This document shows positions 1 to 10,596 of a stretch of DNA of 64,000 nucleotides, one piece after another. Below the pieces are notes generated by a model. The model searched no databases. It was not told where the DNA came from and was given only the letters and a program-made list of their open reading frames with translations. The position numbers and the translations under genes were made by a program. The DNA comes from Hygrocybe punicea (taxonomy: Eukaryota > Basidiomycota > Agaricomycetes > Agaricales > Hygrophoraceae). Each line of letters begins with the position of its first letter. Position 1 is the first letter of the stretch. The DNA is taken from the NCBI GenBank assembly GCA_963556145.1, contig OY744466.1, positions 3,906,001 through 3,970,000 on the forward strand, read 5' to 3'.

Positions 1-1256
1 TCCCACCTTGCATATTCAAAAACATCACTCACCGGAATCTGACACCCAGGCGCAACATCATTGAAGGGGATCATGGTCTGAAACAAATCAGACCAGAGCA
101 GCATCCGAGCACTCTCACCTCGGAATGCTGTCTGGCTTGATAGCAACATCATGGCCCGATCCCGAATAGCAATGAACAGCCGCTCACGGCTGCTGGCTGC
201 ATTGGTTAGGCACCAAATGGAGCAGCTCTCAAGCTCCTTCGCCGAGTAAGTGTCTGGAAGGATGTGTCAGTCGCCACCGCTGCACACATTGGGTTAATGG
301 GGGGGCACGCACCTGATGAGCTCCCTGCCACTTTGAGGACCTGGGCATCATCGGCGCGTTTAGGCTCATTGTGCTGAACAGCTTTTTCGAAAGCGGTGAT
401 ACGGCTATCCGAGCGGAGGCTGATCTGAGCAGCAGAATCATGCGGGTATTCATGCTGGTGGTGGAATCGGTGGAATTCAAGGGCCGACACAACCCCTTTG
501 ACGTGTGACACCCCAACAGAGGAGCCAGCGATCATCTCGTTACTGCCACGTTTGCGCTTGCATGGGAAAATGTCAGCACCAGCCTGCAACATGTCAAAAA
601 GGTATATGTACCTTCCCTCGCGTAGACTCATATTGGAGGAAATGTGCGACCTTGGTAGCCGTGATCGGAAAGGCAGGAAGAGGGACTCGTGCCGAGTCCC
701 CAGCGGCAATCTCAGCCTGCGTTCGCTCCCACCAATCCCGATAGCTCTTGAGGTGTCGGTCATAAGTCTTCTTGGTCTGTTTCCCACTCTGCTCCTGCCG
801 AACCATCTCAAGGCGGAGCCGATGAGAATCTTTCTCGAGGACGTCCATTGACCATTGAGTGCGCGGCGAGATGGGGCATGCCATGGTCTCACGAGGCGGA
901 GAAGCAGGGCATGCAGGTGGGCCAATCAAGGGCACAGGGCTCTGTGCGCTCACCCCATTTGGGGACACCGATTGCCGCAAGGGCGAGAGGGGGCGGCCTT
1001 CCATGGTGCTGTCATCCAACATGGGCTGCGACAGGATTGGGGAGGGAGCCAATGGGTCGAACGCATGGCGCGCCTCTCCAATGTCATCTTGGCATATCAC
1101 GGCATCAAGGCGGCGCCGCTTAGGTGCAACGGGCAATGACGGACACTCCACGGGGGCCTGAAATGGTTCCAACATGTCCGATGGCCTCTGGTTGACGCTG
1201 TGGGGCTGGTAAATGACACGGCTGGGTGAGGAAGGAGGGGGGGGGGTTACAAACAA
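1..1256 (-). CDS. Tyrosine-recombinase-like protein (Crypton/Ndc10-like), partial
   Basis: Three exons read leftward and run off the window. Exon 1 is 1256-612, with an intron at 557-611. Exon 2 is 556-313, with an intron at 254-312. Exon 3 runs from 253 to the edge. Exon 1 has a Pro/Ser-rich leader, then a helical segment (TKKTYDRHLKSYRDWWE, FPITATKVAHFLQYEST) resembling the core-binding domain of tyrosine recombinases. Exon 3 carries FRGESARMLLWSDL, which fits the first catalytic-Arg box. The remaining catalytic His/Arg/Tyr would lie outside the window. Such proteins are common in Agaricomycetes, either as Crypton transposases or as Ndc10-like domesticated relatives, and I cannot separate these. 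The start at 1256 is the first in-frame Met and is not certain. Confidence 0.6.
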
Positions 1257-1810
1257 TGTAAACGGCGAGTCGCGAGGTCTCGCTGATGGCCAACAGGTGA
1301 GGGAGGGGGGGGGGTCTTGAGAGGGGATGTGAGATGCCTACTGGCCGTCTTTTATAGATGAGCAAAGGTCAAAAAAGGGCCGGATGGAAGCAAGATGTGG
1401 AAAGGGACACTCACTAATTGAGAGAAGCGTTCCGCGTGGCCCAAAGTTGATCTATTCAGCCAATGACACTGTCTCGGAGGTGTAAGCGGACACGGGGACC
1501 TGGTTGGAAGATGGGATCGCTCAGATCCAAGGGGCGCCGGCGCGCCGCAAAGGTGAAGGGAGGGGGGTGGGTGAACGTTGAAAAATGCGTGTGAGAGAGG
1601 GGGCTCAGGCCGGTGTATTAGAGGGCTATAGTGTACTTGAAATCAATGCTAGCCAGCAGCTCACTGGCACATGCTGCGTGCGTTTGTCGCGCGAGCAGGG
1701 CAGTCTTTTGAGAGGGGGGGTGGGTGACAGCGACGCGAACACGAAGGTTTGCGGAGTTCCAATATTTCAAATTTCATGGGGGACGGCCAGATGCCGGTTG
1801 CTTTACGCCT

Positions 1811-1903
1811 GTATACGCTGTGTTTGGCGTTGGTGACCCCCGGTTACCGCAACGAGGGGTCACCGGCAAGGTAACCGGGGCCTAGGCCGACCCCAGCGTA
1901 TAC
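1811..1903. repeat. Interleaved inverted repeats (foldback)
   Basis: GTATACGCTG (1811-1820) is exactly inverted at 1894-1903. Inside are two interleaved pairs: GGTGACCCC (1832-1840) with GGGGTCACC (1856-1864), and CCCCGGTTACC (1838-1848) with GGTAACCGGGG (1870-1880). A palindrome GGCCTAGGCC follows. It sits between the recombinase-like gene and the HNH gene. The rest of 1257-1915 shows no convincing gene. It may be a transposon end or a structured non-coding segment. Confidence 0.5.
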
Positions 1904-1915
1904 TCTATATACTTC

Positions 1916-3260
1916 ATGCCTGTTCCTGCCAACCATGTATGGTTGGTTCTTCTGCGAAAAAAAAAACACCCGCCCTTCTATCTGGAAATACCCATAGACA
2001 TCGTCGGTTCTCTATGTTTGAAGCCCCTCAAGTATCTCCATTTCCTTGGTTGGTGCATCCTCGGTGTTGAAGGCGTACTGGCTCGCGAACCTGAGGGTGA
2101 GGAGATTGACACCGACTCGGACGAAGATCTGGAGGACCAAGGGATATATTATTTCGTTATGGCTGAAGACGAGGGTGCGTCTTTTCATGTGTCAGAACAC
2201 TTATGCCATACTATGCATCCAATGAAGGTCTCAGCCACGCCGTCGACCTCGAGGTCATCAAGGTCAGGACGAAGGTGTCTTCGCAAACTACGGAGACGCG
2301 CGGAGAATTTCGCTCCAATCTGCTGGAGCGTGATGTCTATTGTGTCTGGACAGGAATTGGTCAAATCGCTGGGGAAGGGTTGCACATCATTCCCTTTGCG
2401 CGCGGTTCCGAAGTACGTTACATTCTGCAATCTTGTGCTGGGAAGATATCTGATTGTCTCCCCATCCTTTCGCTATTTCAGTGGTTTCGGCTTATCATAG
2501 AGAATCGTCCGAGCTACGAGGAGGATGTTTCAGAACTCAATGATATTAATGATATTCGCAATGGCGTGTTCGCAACCAATACGCTGCATCCCTTTTTCGA
2601 TCAACGCCACATAGTCATTCTCAAGGTTTGTCATATTTGCCTGCCCTTGTCTGATTTCTACGTCACTACCTACCTCAGACTCCAAACGAAATTCTTGACA
2701 CCGCGGACATTCCCCCACGCTACGATCGAGGAATTCCTGAAAATGTCAGTTATCCGGTTCATAGTCGTTATACGCTACAATGGCTAGAACCGGACGAGTA
2801 CGGAGCAGTCATGGTCCCAAACAACAGCGATGCTACTTTCAAGAAACGGACTAGGAAGCCTAAACCGTCGGATCTTTTACTGCACTACAACTATGGTGCG
2901 GCAGCTGTCAAACGCTGGGGGCGTGGTATGAAGGTCCTTCAGCATCTCGCCAAACCTCCTCGTCCAATTGTACGTGTCCCAGCACTAGCAGGACCGTCAA
3001 CGACTATACACGATAGAAATGTTGCCATTCGTAAGCGTGCAGCCCAGGCTGCCGGTGGAGCTGGTGCTGGGAGCACAGCTGGATCTGGATCTGGCGAATT
3101 GGTGGAATCGGAGGGCCAGGCAATGTGGGATGAGGATGATGTGATGTTATTCTTTTGGGGAAACTCACAGGCTGCAAAAGAACGCCATCTCAAGAGAGTT
3201 AATGAAAACACAGAGCGTATGGAGCAGTGGAGGAAAGCTGTGCCTCGGGTTTCTTTCTGA
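1916..3260 (+). CDS. HNH endonuclease domain protein (HNH_2-like)
   Basis: Four exons: 1916-2174, 2228-2412, 2482-2625 and 2679-3260, with introns of 53, 69 and 53 nt that keep frame. An acidic N-terminal stretch (EEIDTDSDEDLED) precedes the nuclease core. The core shows FRSNLLERD, CVWTG, a GLHIIPFARGSEW motif with the HNH His, NDINDIRNG, and TLHPFFDQRHIVIL. The C-terminal half is basic, then Ala/Gly-rich, and ends with a charged helix. Fungal proteins of this type are large, poorly characterised families; nuclease activity is inferred from the motifs. Only about 50 bases separate its stop from the ORF at 3307 on the other strand. The exact start Met is uncertain. Confidence 0.75.
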
Positions 3261-3306
3261 TTACTATATAGTACTTTTTGTACGGGTGAGTATGAGAACT
3301 TTCCAA

Positions 3307-3516
3307 TTACATATTGATAAAGGGTGCAGCATCCAACAAATGCTCGCTACCTTCCAGTACCTCAATGTCTCGGGTTAAACGGCGACGAATCAGCCTTTTA
3401 GACGGGTCGAACACAGCCAGAACCCGATCCCGAAAGAGTACGGCCCAACTTGGCATTTTCCAGAATTGAGATTTTTTCATTCCGCATAAAACCAGAGCAA
3501 GTGGAAATGGAACCAA
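3307..3516 (-). CDS. Small ORF, possible 3' exon of the vWA gene
   Basis: An open frame with protein-like composition (WAVLFRDRVLAVFDPSKR, TRDIEVLEGSEHLL) lies just downstream of the likely stop of the vWA C-terminal fragment at 3523. I found no intron joining it in frame to 3523-4438. It could be a last exon reached by an unusual splice, the tail of another decayed gene, or chance. Confidence 0.25.
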   Translation of the reverse strand: MVPFPLALVLCGMKKSQFWKMPSWAVLFRDRVLAVFDPSKRLIRRRLTRDIEVLEGSEHLLDAAPFINM

Positions 3517-3522
3517 ATACCG

Positions 3523-4438
3523 CTATGCTAAGTAGATCGCGAGATCAAGATCGCCATGCCGTGTGAAGGTACGCCTTACCAAGTAAGGTTGAACAAGTCA
3601 GTACAATGAAGTTATTGCAAGAGATATGGGGCTCACTCGATGTCTTTTAGCCTCCTTTCCTGTTGGAGTCTGAACTTCTGCGTCTCGTGGACTTCCACCC
3701 ATATGTCTTTCATACAATTCGGCGGAATCAAGGCATCCAAAGCTGGCGCTCGGTCATCGGCATCAAGCTTGAGATCAACCTTTATGTGGTGTTCGCTGGT
3801 GTTCTTGAGAGTAACCTTGACATATCTGGATGGATCGAACCAACGATTGGCTCTTGTGTGGAAGGGGCTCCCCTGAGTCTGGTGCAAGAATGAAGTAGAA
3901 CCATTTCCGTCGCAATAGAATAAATGTGAACACATACGTTGTTCAATCGAGATTTCGCGTCAGCAAGATTCTGAGCCGAACACCAAATATTCACATTCTC
4001 CATCCGTGCCCTGTCCCATCTGTAGATACTCTCGACGTGGATTTGTGTGATCTTCTGATTAATTGTTGATACAGATATGCAACAACCGCTGGAGGAGGTT
4101 GTTGCTGTTCGTCGATTAGTTGACAGAGAATCGGCTCTAGTTCCTGGATGAGTTGCTCCAAGGCGAGGCTCTCTAGTGCGGAGCCAATAATGCACTGTGC
4201 GAGCGATTCTGCATCGATGAGTGAAACCACAATGCCACTTTATAGCAGAATTCAAGTTCTGAATGCAAAAAAGGGGGTTAAGTTTCTCACGCCGTAATTC
4301 GAGTTAAACCACGATAGAATTCAGTGGCGTTCTGTGAACAAAAGAAATTAGAATGGAATGAATATGCAGAGCCTCAAGTTTAACAAGTTCCTACCTTATG
4401 CAAACTCATTGTTGGCTCGCAGGCGATGAAGTGCTGAA
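3523..4438 (-). pseudogene. C-terminal half of vWA-domain protein, with beta-rich tail domain
   Basis: Read leftward, exons give HFIACEPTMSLHK, then NATEFYRGLTRITA (from 4331), then GIVVSLIDAESLAQCIIGSA with LESLALEQLIQELEP, then VESIYRWDRARMENVNIW. This series is typical of fungal vWA proteins after the MIDAS half of the domain: the CEP motif, the FY..L..IT segment, the LE.LI helix, and the NV..W..A segment. A final exon (about 3890-3633) holds a beta-rich segment with VKVTLKNTSEHHIKVDL and ALIPPNC. Frame is lost near 4053-4060 (QQLI to KITQIHVES), a likely one-base loss. The upstream exons are missing here; a vWA N-terminus on the same strand is at 16569-16880. The end at 3523 assumes a 62-nt intron starting within the GAG/TGA codons near 3634. 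Confidence 0.6.
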
Positions 4439-4462
4439 AATAAACATCCAGCTAGCTTTCAG

Positions 4463-7406
4463 GCCACGGAGCATGAATACCCAGATCAGGCACAAACATC
4501 TGATGCAGATGAAGAAATGGTATCCGCTCACGTTATTGGATTTCCTGTTATTAATAAGTTTTGCAGTATCTCGAAATTAATCCTGCTGATGTACCTGATG
4601 GTGCCGAGGCCTCCGGATCTGGGACGATGCATTCTACAGCCGAAAATCCTGTCAGGAGTTCTCCTGTTCCAGTCCCCAGAAATGTGGATGCAGATCCATT
4701 TCTATCATCAGATGACGAATCGTTACTTGAAGACCTTGCCGAAATAAACCTAGAGGATGGAGATATCGAGGTTCAGGTTCAAAATAGCCAGATTGAAGAG
4801 ATAGCGATTGCCCAACAATTTATTCGACTCATCCAAACCGCATCATTTGGCGACGAGCATGACAATATGGATCCATACCACCTTGACCGACTATGCAATC
4901 CACCAAACGAAGTTCTTGTCATTGACAATCCTGACATTAAATTGTCAATAAAACAATTCCTCTCACTCTCCAATGCATCTGAGAATGCTTATGAATCAAC
5001 ACGACGGAATATCATGGAATGGTTCCCGGACTGCGAGATGCTTTCCCTCCATGAGGTGGAGCGGCAGGTCGCTAACTTGAGCGGTATTGTCCCAATTATG
5101 CATGACATGTGCCCAAATTCTTGTATGGCGTATACTGGACCATGGAAGGACCGTGAAAACTGTCCAATGTGTGGAGAACAACGTTACAAGCCCATTCTGG
5201 GTGCTCGGGGCAGACATATTGCCAAACAAGAATTCTATATGTTACCAATTGGTCTGCAGCTACAGGCCTTGTGGCGGTCTCCAGAGGGAGGAAAGGCCAT
5301 GAAATATCATCAGAACCGAACACAAGAGATTCTGCAAGAGAGAGAGACGAACAATGGTAGTCTCAATGTTTTCGATGACATCTTTTCTGGTAGCGACTAC
5401 ATCACCGCTGTCCAGGACGGGGACATGGCGCCAGATGACATGGTTCTTCTTTTTTCACTTGACGGGGCTCAGCTATACCAAAACAAAGCATCGGACACCT
5501 GGATTTCAATATGGATCATTGCCGATCACGCACCTGATGTCAGATACAAGAAAAAAGCGATTTCCCCTGCGTTCTTCGTCCCAGGCCCAAACAAAATGAA
5601 AAATGGCGATTCATTCATGTTTCCCACTTTCCACCATTTAGCCGCGTTGCAAAAGGAAGGTCTCCAGATATGGGATGCGGATACCAACCGGCAATTTCGC
5701 TCGAACCCCTTCCTCTTTCTTGGCTGTGCCGACGCGATTTGCATGGCAATGATGAGTGGGCTCGTTGGTCACCATGGCAAGCATGGTTGTCAAATCTATT
5801 GTCTACTTGTTGGTTGGCGCAAAGTAGGCCATCCCCACTACTATCCAGCCCGTCGCCGGCCGCTTGATGTTGCACTTGATCACAACAATCACCCTGACAT
5901 TCCTATCACTGCGATAATGGGTTGCTCAATACAAAGATACCAAGAAAACCTCACCCTCGTCCAAAACTCACGAAACAAAACTCAATTTGAGAATTTCCGT
6001 CTTCTGACTGGTATTTGCAGGCCCACACTCTTCAGCAGCATTCCTCGATCGCTTCCCGTTCCAAGGTGTTTCAGTTTGGACATCATGCACTTGATAGCGT
6101 TGAACATTCCGGACTTATTCATTAAACTCTGGTGGGGGACTTTAGATTGTGGTGAAGGAGATGATAAACACACCTGGGACTGGGCCATGCTTACCGGGGT
6201 GGTCTGGAAAAATCACAGAGAAGCAGTTGCAAAAATGACGCCATACTTGCCTGGCTCTTTTGATTGCCCTCCACGAAACCCTGCAAAAAAAATCAATAGT
6301 GGATACAAGGCTTGGGAATTCCTACTTTATTTCTTCGGTCTTTGCCCAGCAATGCTTTTCGATATCCTCCCTGAAAAATACTGGAAAAACTTCTGTAAAT
6401 TGGCCCTTGGCATTCGTATCATATGCCAACGCCGAATCACTGTTGATGCGATGAAAAAAGCTCACAAAGCCCTACTGGAGTTTGCCGATGAGTATGAACT
6501 ATTGTACTATCAACAAAAGCACTCACGAATTCACTTTGTACGGCCTGCAATCCATACCCTCTGTCATCTCGCCACAGAGGCTACACGTGTCGGGCCTGCC
6601 GCATACTCTTCACAGTGGACATTGGAACGAACAATTGGGAATCTAGGGCAGGAGGTGAAGTAGCCTTCGAACCCGTTTACAAACCTGTCAGAGCGCGGTG
6701 TTCGACGGTCACAGGTAAATGCTTTGAAGGCCATGCTTCCGGAGCTTGACAAAGACGACAGTCTTCCCCGAGGCTCGATCGATCTTGGAAATTCCTATGT
6801 ATTGTTGAGGGCCATGGAAAGGAGTGCGAAGTTCGTTAACCATGCAGAAGCAGCCGCAATCAAATCCTACATTCAAGGTCTTGGTTGTCAAGAACAAGAA
6901 CATGATGCAGCAGAATATCAAGTAACCCGATGGGCACAACTGCGGCTCCCAAATGGACAGATTGCAAGATCTGCATGGAAAGAAAAATGCAAACCCCTGG
7001 AGCGTTTGCGGACTGCTCGGATGGTCAAAGTATGTCCTAATGCTTCTACATTATTCCATTTATTGATTTGCTGTAGTATGAACCTGAAGTTCGTCCAGAA
7101 TTTGGAGAAGTATTGTATTATTTCCGACTACAAATTCAAGAGGTTACGCACACCCTTGCTGCTATCTCCTCTTTTGGACCTCCTGACCAGAACCTCCTGA
7201 AAGCCTCTCTTCATGCCGTCTACTCTTGCAAGCCACAAGATTATGTGGTTGTCGTGGATGTGAAGAAGCTTCGGTCTGTTGTGGCAATGCTTCCCCATGA
7301 GGTTTACGGTGATGAGCGTTATTTTTTGATGGAGAAACCAGGTCTTGACGTTGCTGATATGGGTGGATTTATGGAAGATGATGAGAATGAAGACGACGAC
7401 GAATGA
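4463..7406 (+). pseudogene. Tnp2-type (CACTA/CMC) transposase with one nonsense codon
   Basis: Exons are about 4463-4519, 4567-7029 and 7077-7406, with 47-nt introns. Visible features are a zinc-ribbon-like stretch (MHDMCPNSCMAYTG, CPMCGEQRY), LFSLDGAQLYQNK and SDTWISIWIIADH from the catalytic-core region, HGKHGCQIYC, and CFSLDIMHL with the conserved D.MH. The C-terminus is acidic. An in-frame TAG at 6661-6663 follows NLGQEVK; related proteins have Gln there, so CAG-to-TAG is likely, and homology resumes at once (PSNPFTNLSERG). No N-terminal zinc-finger exon was found: the 5' end abuts the broken vWA gene within about 25 bases. The element therefore appears truncated or inserted flush into that gene. 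Confidence 0.8.
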
Positions 7407-8653
7407 TATAGAGGTATATAGAATTTTAAGTGACAATTGAATTAAAGTCAATCGATGACTTCATCTTGTACCACCATGTCATCCACATTCTTTCCTCAAG
7501 ATCTTCCCCACCATTTTCATGCCAACATGTCTTCACCAGACTGCTCTCCAAATCTCCCCTTCTTGCCAGACTTGCCAACTCTTGGACCAGCGTTTACGCC
7601 GCATTCACAGGATGTAAGCCTACTTTAATTTTGCTTTTTAAAAATTAGTTAAAACCATGTTCCCAAGCGCTCGGACAGTTATTTTCATCCCAAATCGCAC
7701 ACAATCACAACAGCAAGTCACAAAGTGCTGATCGACCTCGGCAACATCGCATATACGCAGCTTTACCAACGCTACACACAGCTAGAGGGGGAACTCAGGC
7801 AGGCAAAGACTGATAGGAACAACGTAGTTGTTGAGCGAGATACATACAAGTGAGCCTAATCCCTTCTCAGGTAGCCCGCTTAATCAAGGAGTTGGACTGG
7901 CAGGAACGCGTACACCATATTAGCGGAGTCGATTCCGTCGAAAATGTCTACCGCCAGTGTAAATCCTCTCCATAATTCATTTTCACCAATGCTCTCAGTC
8001 ACACAACCACCACCATCCGCCCACGACCGTAATTGGCCAAAAGTCTTGGATTTTACGGCGGAGGAACTCAAGAAGATTCATTGGTACAAATCTCCGTGGA
8101 CTGCCCATCTCAATGGCGTTAAGGGACTGTCCCCACTTGATGTCAAAAAAGGTACTTGCGGCCGGGCCCATGCAGCAGAGGGTATAAATGTCCAGATGCT
8201 CTACGTTGTCAACCGAGAAGGGATTCCAGTCGATGGTCATCGTGCTGGTGTAATGAGAGCCACTGCGCGGTCAATTTGGTCGCAACTTTCAGACGCAGGT
8301 ATTGCGCCAGTGAGTGGGTTGTCTGACCAGAATCTTATGATAGGTGAACACTACTGTTCCGAGATGGGTACGCGGTTTGAAGAACTTCAGGTTTGTGAAA
8401 ATGGATGGAAAGCTGATCAAATTGCAATCGATTACTATCCATCATGGAGAAGTAGCCAGCAGAATCGAGGGAACTTCAACATTAACAAAGAGAACGTGGT
8501 GGCGATATCTGATTCCGAGGACTCAGATGATGTTGCATCCAGCAGCACTGTCTCGAAGAAACGCAAAACAACTGGGAAGAAACCACTTGATGCGCAAGAA
8601 CCGAAGAGACAGAAGCGGGAACTGGATGTCAAGCACGTTAAGACTGTACCCAC

Positions 8654-8799
8654 TGTAGTAGATGTACCTGGACAGTCACGTGACTAGGATTCCCACGGTT
8701 GTGTTTCCTTAGTAGTACAGATCTCGTGTTGTAGCGATTATCATCACTATCATCACTCGATTCCATCCCAGTTCTCTCAGCTGACTCCGTCCCTCCACA
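8654..8799 (+). repeat. Gypsy-1 5' LTR
   Basis: 146 bp, TG...CA, matching 14901-15046 except for one A/G transition. Its 32nd-34th bases supply a TAG that ends the interrupted host ORF at 8685-8687. Confidence 0.93.
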
Positions 8800-8802
8800 A
8801 CG

Positions 8803-8820
8803 TGGTGATGAGAGTGAACT
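8803..8820 (+). other. Candidate tRNA primer-binding site of Gypsy-1
   Basis: TGGTGATGAGAGTG begins three bases after the 5' LTR. A TGG start at this distance is the usual form of a site complementary to a tRNA 3'-CCA end. I did not identify the tRNA. Confidence 0.45.
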
Positions 8821-9181
8821 TCGACACCCACGCCATCTGAACGCTTCCCACAGAACTGAGCACCGAGCACCGAGCACCGCGAACCGTGAACCGAGTACCG
8901 TGAACCGAAACACCCACAACCGAGAACTGCGCACCGAGAACAAACGTACATTACCCAACTACCGGTACCACAAAACGGCGTCATCAAGCCGCCCACGTAA
9001 TACACCACCCAACCGTAGGATCACCCTATGACCCCGAGACAAAAACGGCAAATACTCGAGCTCACCATCATCATCGTCCATCTCCTCTGTCACAACACCA
9101 TCAACAGGCTCCGAAAACCCACAACCGACCACACCACCAACATTGCCAACCGTTCCCCAACCACCCACACATAGAACCAGA

Positions 9182-10519
9182 ATGGGCGAGTCCGGTTCCC
9201 TACGCTGGGACGGCGGCCCTGATGAAAAAACGACTTCCGGCCAATTCCTACGCGAAATCAACATCAAAATTGAGGACAAAGAGTACACGACAGACAAGAA
9301 GAAAGTCGACTGCTTTTGAAACAACCTGGACTTCAGCGGCACAGCTGACCAATGGCTAGACGGACTAGCCAACGACATTACAGACGACTGGGATAAGTTG
9401 GTCGAGGCCTTCGAGAAACAGTGGCCGAAGAATACCATTCCCAAACCATCCAAGACCGAACGCATCCGGGAGCTCAAAGAATGGACCCTCGCCATGGAAA
9501 CCCTCGGCACGAAAACCGAGACGAGGGGATCCAAAGAGGTCTGGACCCACATCAAATGGGCCAACAGGCTCCTTCCCAAGGTGAAAGACGCCGACGACAC
9601 AAACGGCCTCCTATTACAAGACATGTTCGACTCTCTACCAGCACCGGTCCGCGACCTCATCAGACACAAACCCCGCACTACATACGAAGAGCTCGCCGAC
9701 ACCATGCGCGGTATCGACGTCATCCACCTGCGAGAAACCGTAGCCAAATACGAGAAAGACGAGGAAACCGCCCGCTTAGCACGGATCCCAGCATCCCCAA
9801 CAAAAGCCCTACGTGAAGCCTTCACCGGCACTCACATCCACCACCTGATTAACCCCTCACAACAACACACCACTATCCAGCACTACCGACCACACCCCGC
9901 CAGGGGAAACCCACTCGACCCATTCGTCAACAACACGGGAGGGAGGGGGAATCTGTTTGCAGGCCGGGGGTTAACCCCACGCTTCCACAGAGGGGGACCG
10001 GAACCCACGAACATACCGCGACACCCTGCACCACTTCCGCCCGGACCCAATACCAGGGGCCGTCCGATCACTGCTCGATACCAAGACCTACAAAACCTCG
10101 CCATACAACAGCACCCCGACACAGATGCGGGACGCACCGCGTACAGAACCCAGGTTGATGAGTGGCACCGCGCCAATGGTAACATACAACCGGACGAATT
10201 ACACCCATACCCGTTGAGCCCCGGTACTGCACCACTCGGATCCCGCGAATGTTGGGATTGCGGCCAGGCAGGCCACCGTACGGCAGCCCCGGTTTGCAGA
10301 GGGGTCACACTCTCCGAACACGAACGTACCTGGCGCAGAATAGCGTCTCACATCGCCCGCGAATCGTGGAAAGAACGCCAAACACAAAACGTGAACTACG
10401 TGTCCCACGGACACCAAGGTTACGACGGGTTTGACAACTATGCACACGACTACGGCGGATACTTTTACTCCAACAACTTCGACGACAGCCAGGGAAATGG
10501 AAGGGGGCTGTCTGCATAA
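9182..10519 (+). pseudogene. gag: Gypsy-1 gag with a premature TGA
   Basis: Open from at least the ATG at 9182 in the frame of the long ORF ending at 10519. It is broken by TGA at 9317-9319 (VDCF, stop, NNLDFSGTADQWLDGL). The capsid-like helical region follows (WTHIKWANRLLP, DLIRHKPRTTYEELADTM), then a Pro/Arg-rich region and a zinc-knuckle-like CWDCGQAGHRTAAPVC whose last spacer is six residues instead of four. The C-terminus is Tyr/Gly/Asp-rich. CGA-to-TGA or TGG-to-TGA would explain the stop. The true start may lie further upstream. Confidence 0.8.
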
Positions 10520-10596
10520 GCGGAAGTCAGACGGCCCAGACAAATCAACGAGCGGATACGCTGGTCCCCAACCACTGCGCGGGATGGGTTGGGGAC

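Noticed and set aside
1585..1836. Plus-strand frame of 83 codons
   Set aside because: No motif, no splice signals, overlaps the palindromic segment.
8959..9831. Long minus-strand frame (290 codons) opposite Gypsy-1 gag
   Set aside because: It mirrors the gag frame, has no motif, and is explained by gag codon bias.
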